A stretch of DNA of 33,913 nucleotides, taken from the NCBI GenBank assembly GCA_964473045.1, contig CAYYMX010000007.1, positions 1 through 33,913 of the forward strand, in the 5' to 3' direction. This document shows positions 9,054 to 15,573 of the stretch, piece by piece. Below the pieces are notes generated by a model. The model made no database searches and had not been told where the DNA came from. It was given only the letters and a program-made list of their open reading frames with translations. The stretch comes from CAYYMX01 sp964473045. GTDB taxonomy: Bacteria; Pseudomonadota; Alphaproteobacteria; Methylaequorales; Methylaequoraceae. Both the position numbers and the translations under genes were made by a program. Position 1 is the first letter of the stretch; every line of letters begins with the position of its first letter.

Positions 9054-9812
9054 ATGAATCCTTTAGAAGAAAATACTGACAAATTTTTTTGGCATCAATA
9101 TGATAGTTTTTATGAAAAACATTTCCCTAAAGATCTTCATGGAAACATTCTGGAAATAGGAGTTCTTAGAGGTCATTCTATTAGATATTTACTCAAAAGA
9201 TTTCCGAGTGCAAAAAGTGTAATTGGTGTTGACATTATTGAAGAAAAAAAAAAATGGCCTAAGCATAGTAAAATTCAATATTATATGGTTGACCAAAGTG
9301 ATGAAAATCAAATAAATAATTTTTTTACTAAAAACAATAATTTTGATCTTATAATTGAAGATGGTTCTCATTTCCCATCTCATCAAGAAAGATGCTTTAG
9401 ATTAGGTTTTGAAGCAATAAGTAATGGGGGTATTTATATTGTTGAGGATATTCATTCCTGTCTTCCAGATCATGAACTTTTTAAAAAAGAACAAGGATAT
9501 TTAGAAAATGAATTTACACCCAGTCTCTTAACATTACTTTTAGTTTTTGAAAGGTGTAAAAGAAAACAAAAGCAGATTACTGAAAGTGATTTAAAACAAC
9601 TCTCAAAAAATAAAAATTTCAATTCTTCAACAGTTAATAGACTATTTAATTTGATTGATGAAATAAATATTTACAAAAGAGTTACCTTTCCTGATAGATG
9701 TTGGAATTGTGGAAGAGAGAACTTTTCATATGCTAATTATAAATGTTTTTGCAATGTTGAACTTTATAAAATGGCAGATAGCATGACGACAGTTATCAAA
9801 AAGAAAAAGTAA
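9054..9812 (+). CDS. Class I SAM-dependent methyltransferase with C-terminal Cys cluster
   Basis: 252-aa cytosolic protein. SAM-binding motif I is NILEIGVLRGHSIRYL, with an acidic strand-2 end (IGVDII), 'NFDLIIEDGSHFPSHQE' and 'GGIYIVEDIHS'. This combination is like the family that includes macrolide sugar O-methyltransferases of the MycE type, where an Asp/His/Glu set near 'EDGSH' binds metal. The final 40 residues hold four cysteines as CWNC and CFC, which could bind a metal. It follows guaA by 6 nt and precedes a glycosyltransferase, suggesting action on a sugar or polysaccharide, but the substrate is unknown. Confidence 0.75.
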   Translation: MNPLEENTDKFFWHQYDSFYEKHFPKDLHGNILEIGVLRGHSIRYLLKRFPSAKSVIGVDIIEEKKKWPKHSKIQYYMVDQSDENQINNFFTKNNNFDLIIEDGSHFPSHQERCFRLGFEAISNGGIYIVEDIHSCLPDHELFKKEQGYLENEFTPSLLTLLLVFERCKRKQKQITESDLKQLSKNKNFNSSTVNRLFNLIDEINIYKRVTFPDRCWNCGRENFSYANYKCFCNVELYKMADSMTTVIKKKK

Positions 9813-9852
9813 TCTAATGACAAATATTATTTAAATTCCTAATTTGGCTGCG

Positions 9853-10983
9853 GTGAAAATAACTTTTATTATATCAACTTTATCATCAGGAGGAGCTGAA
9901 AGAGTTGCCTCCATTCTTTGTAATTACTGGCATAGAGATGGTCACAAAGTTAACATAGTCACTTTTGAGAATGATTTGGAAAAACCACATTATCCTATTG
10001 ACAAGGAAATAAATGTTCATAGGCTTAATTTGATTAAAAAGTCATCAAACCTCTTTGCCTTCTTGTATAACAATATAACTAGAATTTTTATAATAAGAAA
10101 AAAAATAAAAAATTTATCTCCAGATATTATTATTTCTTTCATGCCTGAAACCAACATAATTTCTATAATTGCGGCATTTAAAACAAATATACCTATAGTG
10201 ATATCAGAAAGAGTTCACCCTGCTTACAATGAAATTGGTAGCGTAAGATCATTAGCTAGAAAATTTTTTTATAAATATGCAAAAAAAGTTGTAGTCCAAA
10301 CAGCAGATATTGCAAATTGGATAAATGAAAACTGTAAAACTAAATCTGTAGTTATCCCAAACCCAGTTGAAATTAGTGCAATAAAGGTTTTTAAAAACAA
10401 AAATTCTTTTATAAATAAATCATTTTCAAAGAAAAAGACTATTGTTTCCATTGGCAGACTTGATCATCAAAAAGGATTTGATCTCCTTATTAGTTCTTTT
10501 TCTCAAGTTTATCAAAAACATCCCAATTGGATTCTAATAATTTTTGGTGAGGGAAGTGAAAGAGAAAAGCTAGAACATTTAATTAGAAAAAATACACTTA
10601 AGAAAAAAATTTTATTATTAGGCGTAACAAAAAATATTATTTCAGAACTTAAATCTTGTGATTTATATATCCATCCTTCTAGATATGAAGGGTTTCCTAA
10701 CGCGCTGGTTGAAGCTTTAGCTTGTAAAAAACCTGTGATTGCTTCAGATTGTCCAGGTGCAACAAAAGAAATTTTAGATAATGGGAACAATGGTTTTCTA
10801 TTTCCAACGAATGACAAAGATTCTTTGGCTAAATGTATGGACAAATTAATGTCAGAGAAAGAATTGCGAAAAAAATTTATTTCTAAAGGCTTTAATTCTA
10901 TTAAAGAGTTTGATGCGCCTTTGATTGCTAAAAAATGGTCTGATTTATTTTATAGTATTTGTTCGAAGTCAAAAAAGAATTAA
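9853..10983 (+). CDS. GT4-family glycosyltransferase
   Basis: GT-B fold retaining glycosyltransferase of about 376 aa. The N-terminus MKITFIISTLSSGGAERV is the standard opening of this family with the glycine-rich acceptor-side loop. The C-terminal nucleotide-sugar domain has 'SIGRLDHQKGFDLLI' and the E-x7-E motif region 'SRYEGFPNALVEALACKKPVIASDCPG'. I use GTG at 9853, which gives the canonical N-terminus; TTG at 9844 would add three residues. Neither has a clear ribosome-binding site. It probably adds a sugar to a lipid-linked glycan, as an O-antigen ligase-like gene lies downstream on the other strand. Confidence 0.9.
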   Translation: MKITFIISTLSSGGAERVASILCNYWHRDGHKVNIVTFENDLEKPHYPIDKEINVHRLNLIKKSSNLFAFLYNNITRIFIIRKKIKNLSPDIIISFMPETNIISIIAAFKTNIPIVISERVHPAYNEIGSVRSLARKFFYKYAKKVVVQTADIANWINENCKTKSVVIPNPVEISAIKVFKNKNSFINKSFSKKKTIVSIGRLDHQKGFDLLISSFSQVYQKHPNWILIIFGEGSEREKLEHLIRKNTLKKKILLLGVTKNIISELKSCDLYIHPSRYEGFPNALVEALACKKPVIASDCPGATKEILDNGNNGFLFPTNDKDSLAKCMDKLMSEKELRKKFISKGFNSIKEFDAPLIAKKWSDLFYSICSKSKKN

Positions 10984-11007
10984 TTTCTACAAATCTTGGC
11001 TGATTCT

Positions 11008-11094
11008 TCATTTTAGTGGATTTCCAGTGCCAAATATGTTCTGCTCATCTAAATCATTTTTTATATTTTCGTGTAATCGTACATTTCCAGCCAC
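11008..11094 (-). CDS. Possible 28-aa peptide coupled to the ligase stop
   Basis: A short frame starts with GTG at 11094, whose first G is the last base of the ligase TAG stop, and ends with TGA at 11008. It encodes 28 hydrophilic residues ending FGTGNPLK. It has no hydrophobic segment and no motif I recognise. The stop-start overlap resembles reinitiation junctions elsewhere in this window, but the length is well within chance for this base composition. It could instead be ligase 3' untranslated region. Confidence 0.2.
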   Translation of the reverse strand: MAGNVRLHENIKNDLDEQNIFGTGNPLK

Positions 11095-12266
11095 TATTTT
11101 TTCTTTTGACTAAAATTTCTAGATGTTATTAATGCTAATAAAAAGAAGTAACTTCCTTGCCACCATCCTAACCAGAAAGAAAAGTTTACTAATGATGTGC
11201 TCCAAAAATAAGTATTGTAAAAAATCAAAATATATTTTTCTCTGAGTATGGAGCGTCTATAAATGTGTATGTTTATTAATATTAAAAATAAGAAAAAAGA
11301 TACTGTTCCAAAAATCCCAGTTTCAAGGAGTAATTCAATAAAAAAATTGTGAGGATGACTTGGAATATACGTCATGTCTCCAGTTGATTTGTGACCAATT
11401 ATTTCTTGGCTACCATCAATGAAATTAGATGTATCTGGTCCATATCCAATACCTAACCTTTCCTTAAATTTTGATAAAGAAAAACCCCAAATAAATTGCC
11501 TGTGTGCATCAATCAGTTGAGTTGAAATTTTAAATTCAAAATTATCAATTGAAGTTTTATTAAAGTCTTCAGGTAGACTTTTAATTAAAAGTGAAGAAAA
11601 TACTAATGAAAGTAATAACAAAAATGTTAGGAAAAATTTTGATTTAAAAATATTTAAATAAGCGTGAAATATTACGCAAGTTATGCAGGCTAAAATAATA
11701 CCTAAAAATGCTGAGTTACAGTTACTCATTATTATACTTGGTATTAGAGGTAAAAATATTAATAGATTTAACTTTGATTTTTTAAAAAGGGGGATTAACA
11801 AAGTTGTAATAGTAATTATGTTCAAAATTCCTTTAAACTTTTTAACTTCAGCATAAGTTTCATAGTCAAAATGATAAAGGTCATAAGCAAAAATAAAAAT
11901 AATATTTAAATAAGAACTCAGTACAAAGTACTTTAAGATTTGTTGTAGTAAAATGAAGTCTTTTTTTAAACAACAAAATAAACTGTAACTGACAATTATA
12001 AATCCAATAAGATATGCAAAAACTGGGATTGATCTTTGTATGTTATGAGAATGCAGACTAGATAACAGAAAACTTAAAAAAAAAAACGTAAAAATAATTT
12101 TTGAAAATTTTTTAAAATTAAACTGATTTAGTAAAAATTTTCTATATTCAAAAATAATGATTAGTATCCCTAACAATAGGCTGACCCCAAAGGCAATTGG
12201 ATTAATCATTAAAAAGGTAAAACTGAAACCAATTAGAAAAGATGATATTTTTTTTTTATAGTTCAC
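11094..12266 (-). CDS. O-antigen ligase / polymerase family membrane protein
   Basis: 390-aa polytopic inner-membrane protein with about ten to twelve hydrophobic helices. A large periplasmic-type loop near residues 240-305 contains GIGYGPDTSNF and SHPHNFFIELLLETGIFG, the His-containing Wzy_C/WaaL signature used to transfer a polysaccharide from undecaprenyl diphosphate. It may be an O-antigen ligase, a Wzy polymerase or a ligase for another lipid-linked glycan; sequence alone does not separate these. The start is GTG at 12266 without a clear ribosome site, 21 nt after the small membrane protein gene. It is probably the last large gene of the transcript starting near 12805. Confidence 0.85.
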   Translation of the reverse strand: MNYKKKISSFLIGFSFTFLMINPIAFGVSLLLGILIIIFEYRKFLLNQFNFKKFSKIIFTFFFLSFLLSSLHSHNIQRSIPVFAYLIGFIIVSYSLFCCLKKDFILLQQILKYFVLSSYLNIIFIFAYDLYHFDYETYAEVKKFKGILNIITITTLLIPLFKKSKLNLLIFLPLIPSIIMSNCNSAFLGIILACITCVIFHAYLNIFKSKFFLTFLLLLSLVFSSLLIKSLPEDFNKTSIDNFEFKISTQLIDAHRQFIWGFSLSKFKERLGIGYGPDTSNFIDGSQEIIGHKSTGDMTYIPSHPHNFFIELLLETGIFGTVSFFLFLILINIHIYRRSILREKYILIFYNTYFWSTSLVNFSFWLGWWQGSYFFLLALITSRNFSQKKK

Positions 12267-12287
12267 TAGCTAATTTTTTTATCTCAA

Positions 12288-12533
12288 TTAAAGAAAATAT
12301 AGTAAAAGCCATCCTAGAAAAATAGATAAAATAAAATAAAGGAAATAACTTAGTAAATTACTGAAATATTTAAGCAAATCCTTTTTGTTTATTTCTAAAA
12401 GAAACTTTTTTATTGTAATGATTTTTTTTAAAAAAAATATTGTTAAAGCACCTACTACGAAATAAAGAAACAAATTCAGTAAGTCATAATAGAATATTAT
12501 CTGATCCTTTAAATGTTCAATATAACCAAGCAT
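12288..12533 (-). CDS. Small two-helix membrane protein, unknown function
   Basis: 81-aa protein with two strongly hydrophobic stretches (about residues 20-36 and 58-80) separated by a basic loop rich in Lys. I do not recognise the family. ATG at 12533 overlaps the TGA of the upstream 47-aa gene by one base (TGATG); a TTG one codon earlier is less likely. It precedes the O-antigen ligase-like gene by 21 nt. Coupling on both sides suggests a role in the same membrane or envelope process, but no function can be assigned. Confidence 0.62.
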   Translation of the reverse strand: MLGYIEHLKDQIIFYYDLLNLFLYFVVGALTIFFLKKIITIKKFLLEINKKDLLKYFSNLLSYFLYFILSIFLGWLLLYFL

Positions 12534-12676
12534 CAAGGAGAATTTTTTTCCCTTTTCTCACACTCAGAACAGATCTGGTAATTTATTTTTCTCTTGGGAT
12601 AAATGGTACTTACTTCTTCAGAATAAACCCAGAAGATTGAGCAACATTTTTGACACTCAATCCAAACTCTATCCAT
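12533..12676 (-). CDS. Small zinc-ribbon-like protein
   Basis: 47-aa protein with two Cys pairs: ECQKCC near residues 7-12 and ICSECE near 35-40. These are spaced like a treble-clef or rubredoxin-type zinc ribbon, with aromatic residues between them. ATG at 12676 lies 8 nt after the stop of the 34-aa gene, and its TGA overlaps the ATG of the next gene (TGATG). Metal binding is inferred from the Cys spacing. It could be an RNA- or protein-binding adaptor. This gene is too short for a simple ORF threshold. Confidence 0.62.
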   Translation of the reverse strand: MDRVWIECQKCCSIFWVYSEEVSTIYPKRKINYQICSECEKREKNSP

Positions 12677-12684
12677 ACGATTTA

Positions 12685-12789
12685 CTATCCAGACTTTAGC
12701 TTGTCTAGTACTTTAGTAAATACTCCCTGAAGGTCTTCTTTTTTTACCTTTTTCGGATTGATCTTAGCTTTTTTCTTTTTTTTTGCCAT
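12685..12789 (-). CDS. Lysine-rich 34-aa protein
   Basis: Very small basic protein starting MAKKKKKAKINPKKVKKE and ending in an amphipathic segment (GVFTKVLDKLKSG). ATG at 12789 has an excellent ribosome site (AAGGAG, 12796-12801 on the minus strand) and a strong promoter immediately upstream, which is why I consider it real despite its length. It heads a run of three short genes followed by the O-antigen ligase-like gene. The basic N-terminus suggests nucleic-acid or phospholipid contact, but no known family was recognised. Confidence 0.65.
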   Translation of the reverse strand: MAKKKKKAKINPKKVKKEDLQGVFTKVLDKLKSG

Positions 12790-12795
12790 TCTAAT

Positions 12796-12801
12796 CTCCT
12801 T
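12796..12801 (-). promoter_or_regulatory. Ribosome-binding site AAGGAG of the 34-aa gene
   Basis: Read on the minus strand, AAGGAG lies 6 nt before the ATG at 12789. It is one of the best Shine-Dalgarno sequences in the window and decides that the 34-aa frame is translated. Confidence 0.7.
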
Positions 12802-12811
12802 ATTCTATACT

Positions 12812-12839
12812 ATAATATTAAAACTAGAAGTATTGTCAA
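12812..12839 (-). promoter_or_regulatory. Sigma-70-type promoter for the small-gene operon
   Basis: On the minus strand a perfect TTGACA (12834-12839) is followed by a 16-nt spacer and TATTAT (12812-12817, five of six matches). Transcription would start near 12805, only about 15 nt before the ATG of the 34-aa gene. It is the only perfect -35 hexamer with a good -10 that I noticed in the window. It lies in the divergent gap to yjbQ. Confidence 0.65.
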
Positions 12840-12862
12840 CCGGTCTATATAGTAAATTAGCG

Positions 12863-13279
12863 TTGTTACAAATTATTGATAATCTGATATTTAGTACAAC
12901 TGGCAAGCAAATTTTAGAAATAACGGATCCGATACAAAGATTTATTAGTGATTCTAAAGTTTCTGATGGTTTATTGAATATTAGTATTTTGCATACTAGT
13001 TGCTCATTAATGATTCAGGAAAATGCTGATAGTACTGTTTTGGCGGATATCAAAAACTTTTTGAATAAAGTTGCTCCAGAAAAAAAGGAGTATTTTCATA
13101 ATACAGAGGGTCCAGATGACATGCCGGCTCATTTAAAAACTATGTTAACACAGACAAATTTAACCTTAAGTGTTAAAAGAAAAAGAATTGTTTTAGGAAC
13201 ATGGCAAGGGATTTTTTTACTTGAACATAGGAGTAGCAATAAAAAAAGAGAAATTTTAATTCATCTATTAGGAAATTGA
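12863..13279 (+). CDS. yjbQ: YjbQ/UPF0047 family protein (secondary thiamine-phosphate synthase)
   Basis: 138-aa cytosolic protein. Family motifs are HTSCSLMIQENAD, 'NTEGPDDMPAHLKTML' and 'RIVLGTWQGIFLLEHR', which include the conserved His, Asp and Glu residues of the YjbQ active site. The E. coli homologue has weak thiamine phosphate synthase activity; the physiological role is uncertain. The open frame extends upstream to 12758, but that part is a hydrophobic translation of the neighbouring promoter and small-gene DNA. TTG at 12863 gives the family length and N-terminus. The stop is 1 nt before the next gene. Confidence 0.88.
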   Translation: MLQIIDNLIFSTTGKQILEITDPIQRFISDSKVSDGLLNISILHTSCSLMIQENADSTVLADIKNFLNKVAPEKKEYFHNTEGPDDMPAHLKTMLTQTNLTLSVKRKRIVLGTWQGIFLLEHRSSNKKREILIHLLGN

Positions 13280-13280
13280 A

Positions 13281-13829
13281 TTGGCACTTTTATCTTCACC
13301 ATTATGCAATTTTGGAGAAAAAATCAATCATTTTAACTTGAAGAATGTTGATGGTAAGATGATAGGGAACAAGCAAATAAAAGGATTAAATGGAACATTA
13401 GTAATGTTTATTTGTAATCATTGTCCTTATGTAAAGGCTATTATAGAGAAAACCGTTAGTACTGCTGATAAATTAAAAAGTTCTGGAATAAATTCCGTAG
13501 CTATAATGCCCAATGATACAAAAAACTATCCAGAAGACAACTTTGAGAACATGAAAAAATTTTATAGACTTTATGGGTTTAATTTTCCATATCTAGTAGA
13601 TGAGGATCAAAAAGTAGCAAAAAAGTTTGGTGCTGTATGTACACCTGATTTTTTTGGTTATAACTCCAATGATGAATTACAGTACAGAGGAAGAATAGCT
13701 GAAATGAAAGATTTAAAATTTCAAAATGAAAAGAATGACTTATTAGATGCAATGATACTTATTTCCAAAACAGGAAAAGGACCTCTTAATCAGTTTGCTA
13801 GTTCTGGTTGTAGCATTAAGTGGAAATAG
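13281..13829 (+). CDS. Thioredoxin-fold (AhpC/TSA-like) protein
   Basis: 182-aa protein of the thioredoxin-like family related to AhpC/TSA and ResA. The redox motif is CNHC in 'MFICNHCPYVKAI' near residues 44-56, followed by 'GINSVAIMPND', 'NFENMKKFYRLYGFNFPYLVDEDQKVAKKFGAVCTPDFF' and a cis-Pro region. There is no signal peptide, so it should be cytosolic, acting as a peroxiredoxin-like or thiol-disulfide reductase. TTG at 13281 sits 1 nt after the yjbQ stop, so the pair is coupled. Its 3' end overlaps the convergent HAD gene by 14 nt. Confidence 0.85.
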   Translation: MALLSSPLCNFGEKINHFNLKNVDGKMIGNKQIKGLNGTLVMFICNHCPYVKAIIEKTVSTADKLKSSGINSVAIMPNDTKNYPEDNFENMKKFYRLYGFNFPYLVDEDQKVAKKFGAVCTPDFFGYNSNDELQYRGRIAEMKDLKFQNEKNDLLDAMILISKTGKGPLNQFASSGCSIKWK

Positions 13830-14499
13830 AGCTTTTGAATATTTTTTTAACTAATAAACTTGCGTCTTTTGCTTCATAGTCGGGTTTTTGAAAATAATCA
13901 TTCATCCAAAATTCGTACCGGTTTATAAATCCAGTTTTAAGTCCAATTTGTTTTGCACCATTTAAATCCCAGCCGTGAACAGCTATCATTATTGCGTCTT
14001 GAGGAGTGCAATTAAAATGTTTTATGACCATTTTATAAGGTTCTGGATGAGGTTTCCATTTTTTTACCGAGTCAATAGAAAAACATTTTGTTACATATTT
14101 TTCCAGAAGGTTTTTTTTTAAAAGATTTTCAGTATTTTTGGCCGATCCATTTGTTAGGGTTACAATCTTTATATTTTTTTTTTTTAACATTTGAAATGCA
14201 TTTTTTATTTCTGGATGTGCTTTCAAATTCTTAAAGCCATCAAACAAATAATTTATTGTTTTTTTTTCAATCTTTATTTCTTCAGAAAATAATATTTTTT
14301 GCAATTCATTTAGCCCTATTGTCTTAAAATCAACAAATTTTGATTTATCCGAAAGTGCAAAACCTTCTTTTAGAACTGACAAAAACCAATTTTCCACAAG
14401 ATAACTTGAAAGATTAAATCTTTTAAACCTATTTTCTATCTCGTCTAGTTTAAAGATAGTTTGATTTACATCAAAGATAACTATTTTTACTTTACTCAT
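13816..14499 (-). CDS. HAD-superfamily hydrolase, haloacid dehalogenase type II-like
   Basis: 227-aa HAD hydrolase. Motif I is FDVNQT with nucleophile Asp10; the usual second Asp of HAD phosphatases is replaced by Asn, as in 2-haloacid dehalogenases. Motif II is TLTNGS, motif III 'KWKPHPEPYK' and motif IV 'AVHGWDLNGAKQIGLKTGFINR'. A haloacid dehalogenase-type activity on a small 2-substituted acid is plausible, but the substrate is not known. The frame extends to 14562; I prefer ATG 14499 because MSKVKIVIFD is the normal family start and the extension is hydrophobic intergenic DNA. The 3' end overlaps the thioredoxin-fold gene. Confidence 0.88.
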   Translation of the reverse strand: MSKVKIVIFDVNQTIFKLDEIENRFKRFNLSSYLVENWFLSVLKEGFALSDKSKFVDFKTIGLNELQKILFSEEIKIEKKTINYLFDGFKNLKAHPEIKNAFQMLKKKNIKIVTLTNGSAKNTENLLKKNLLEKYVTKCFSIDSVKKWKPHPEPYKMVIKHFNCTPQDAIMIAVHGWDLNGAKQIGLKTGFINRYEFWMNDYFQKPDYEAKDASLLVKKIFKSSIST

Positions 14500-14565
14500 A
14501 TATATATTTAAAATTCTAAAAATTATAAGAAAAATTACTACTTTTTTTCTAAAATTTGACAAAAA

Positions 14566-14583
14566 TTGGCATGAATAATGCTC
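14566..14583 (+). promoter_or_regulatory. Sigma-54-like -24/-12 site before the fucosyltransferase operon
   Basis: TTGGCATGAATAATGCT has GG (14568-14569) and GC (14580-14581) separated by exactly 10 nt, the spacing needed for sigma-54. The -24 element TTGGCAT is good and the -12 element ATGC differs from TTGC by one base. Predicted start is about 14593, 2 nt before the 65-aa gene's ATG, so the transcript would be nearly leaderless. Moderate support only. Confidence 0.4.
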
Positions 14584-14594
14584 ATTAAAGCAAT

Positions 14595-14792
14595 ATGAAA
14601 AATATTGTGGATATCAAGGCACAAATCAAGTCTTTAAAAAAAAAAAGTATTGTGAATAACCAAATTGAAACTATTCAGGATGGTTTGGTACTTTCTAATG
14701 ATATTCTTAGTAAAATTCCTAATCTATTACTGAACCCTAAACTTTCAACTAAAAAAAAAATCAAATCATTAATTTTAACTCTTAGGCATTAA
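14595..14792 (+). CDS. Small basic protein of unknown function
   Basis: 65-aa hydrophilic protein, predicted largely helical, Lys-rich at both ends, with no signal peptide or membrane segment. I do not recognise a family. It starts with ATG at 14595, ends 4 nt before the fucosyltransferase gene and uses codons like its neighbours, which supports a real gene at the head of this operon. It lacks a clear ribosome-binding site. If not translated, this stretch would be a 200-nt leader for the fucosyltransferase. Confidence 0.5.
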   Translation: MKNIVDIKAQIKSLKKKSIVNNQIETIQDGLVLSNDILSKIPNLLLNPKLSTKKKIKSLILTLRH

Positions 14793-14796
14793 AAAA

Positions 14797-15573
14797 ATGA
14801 TAATAAATAATTTTTTAGGAGGACTTGGCAATCAGTTGTTTCAAATCGCAACAGCTTTTGCTCTTGCACAGAGGATTGGCACAGATTTCGCTATTAATTA
14901 CAATTTAGGTATGGGTTTTGGACAAGGTCATCATCCAAATAGATACAAGAGTAATATCTACTCCAAAATACATGAAACAACTAAAAACCTTTTTATACCC
15001 TATAAAGAACCAAAATTTCAGTATGTTCCTATTCCAGAAGTTAATAATTTATGTTTAGAAGGATATTTTCAATCTGAAAAATATTTTTCTGATTTTAAAA
15101 ATAAAATTAAAAATTTATTGGTATTTCCAAAAGAATTAAAAGGAAAGATTAATCAAAAAATAAGATTTTCAAACAAAAAAAAGATTGGGATTCACGTTAG
15201 AAGAGGTGACTACAACGACAAAAAAAATAGAGATGTTTTTGCTAATATTGGAAAAGACTATGTGATTAATGCGATGAAATTGTTTGGAGATGATGATGTT
15301 GATTTTTTAATATTTTCTGATGATCTTAAAACAATTGAAAATGAATTCGACATGTCAAAATTTACTAACCTTAATAATTCTAATGAGATTGAAGATTTGT
15401 ATGCATTGTCTCAATGCGATGGTATGATTATGAGTAATAGTTCTTTTTCTTGGTGGGGTGTTTGGCTTGGGAAAAAAAAGTATAAAGTGATTTCTCCTGA
15501 AAAATGGTTTGGCCCTAAAGGACCTAAAGATTTTCAAGATATATACAATGAAGATTGGATAAGAATAAAATGA
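14797..15573 (+). CDS. GT11-family alpha-1,2-fucosyltransferase
   Basis: 258-aa glycosyltransferase. The N-terminus NFLGGLGNQLFQIATAFALA is the family signature, and 'IGIHVRRGDY' near residues 130-139 is the GDP-fucose-binding motif shared with alpha-1,2/1,6-fucosyltransferases. The C-terminal 'SNSSFSWWGVWL' is also conserved in GT11. It likely adds fucose (or a related GDP-6-deoxyhexose) to a surface glycan. It lacks a signal peptide and should act at the cytosolic membrane face. Its TGA lies in ATGA with the next gene's ATG, so it is coupled to the GT2/carbamoyltransferase fusion. Confidence 0.9.
   Translation: MIINNFLGGLGNQLFQIATAFALAQRIGTDFAINYNLGMGFGQGHHPNRYKSNIYSKIHETTKNLFIPYKEPKFQYVPIPEVNNLCLEGYFQSEKYFSDFKNKIKNLLVFPKELKGKINQKIRFSNKKKIGIHVRRGDYNDKKNRDVFANIGKDYVINAMKLFGDDDVDFLIFSDDLKTIENEFDMSKFTNLNNSNEIEDLYALSQCDGMIMSNSSFSWWGVWLGKKKYKVISPEKWFGPKGPKDFQDIYNEDWIRIK

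Noticed and set aside
12758..12862. N-terminal extension of YjbQ with a hydrophobic leader
   Set aside because: It translates the divergent promoter and the 34-aa gene in antisense. YjbQ proteins are about 138 aa and cytosolic, matching the start at 12863.
14500..14562. N-terminal extension of the HAD hydrolase
   Set aside because: AT-rich intergenic DNA read as a hydrophobic leader; the HAD family starts directly before the motif I strand at ATG 14499.
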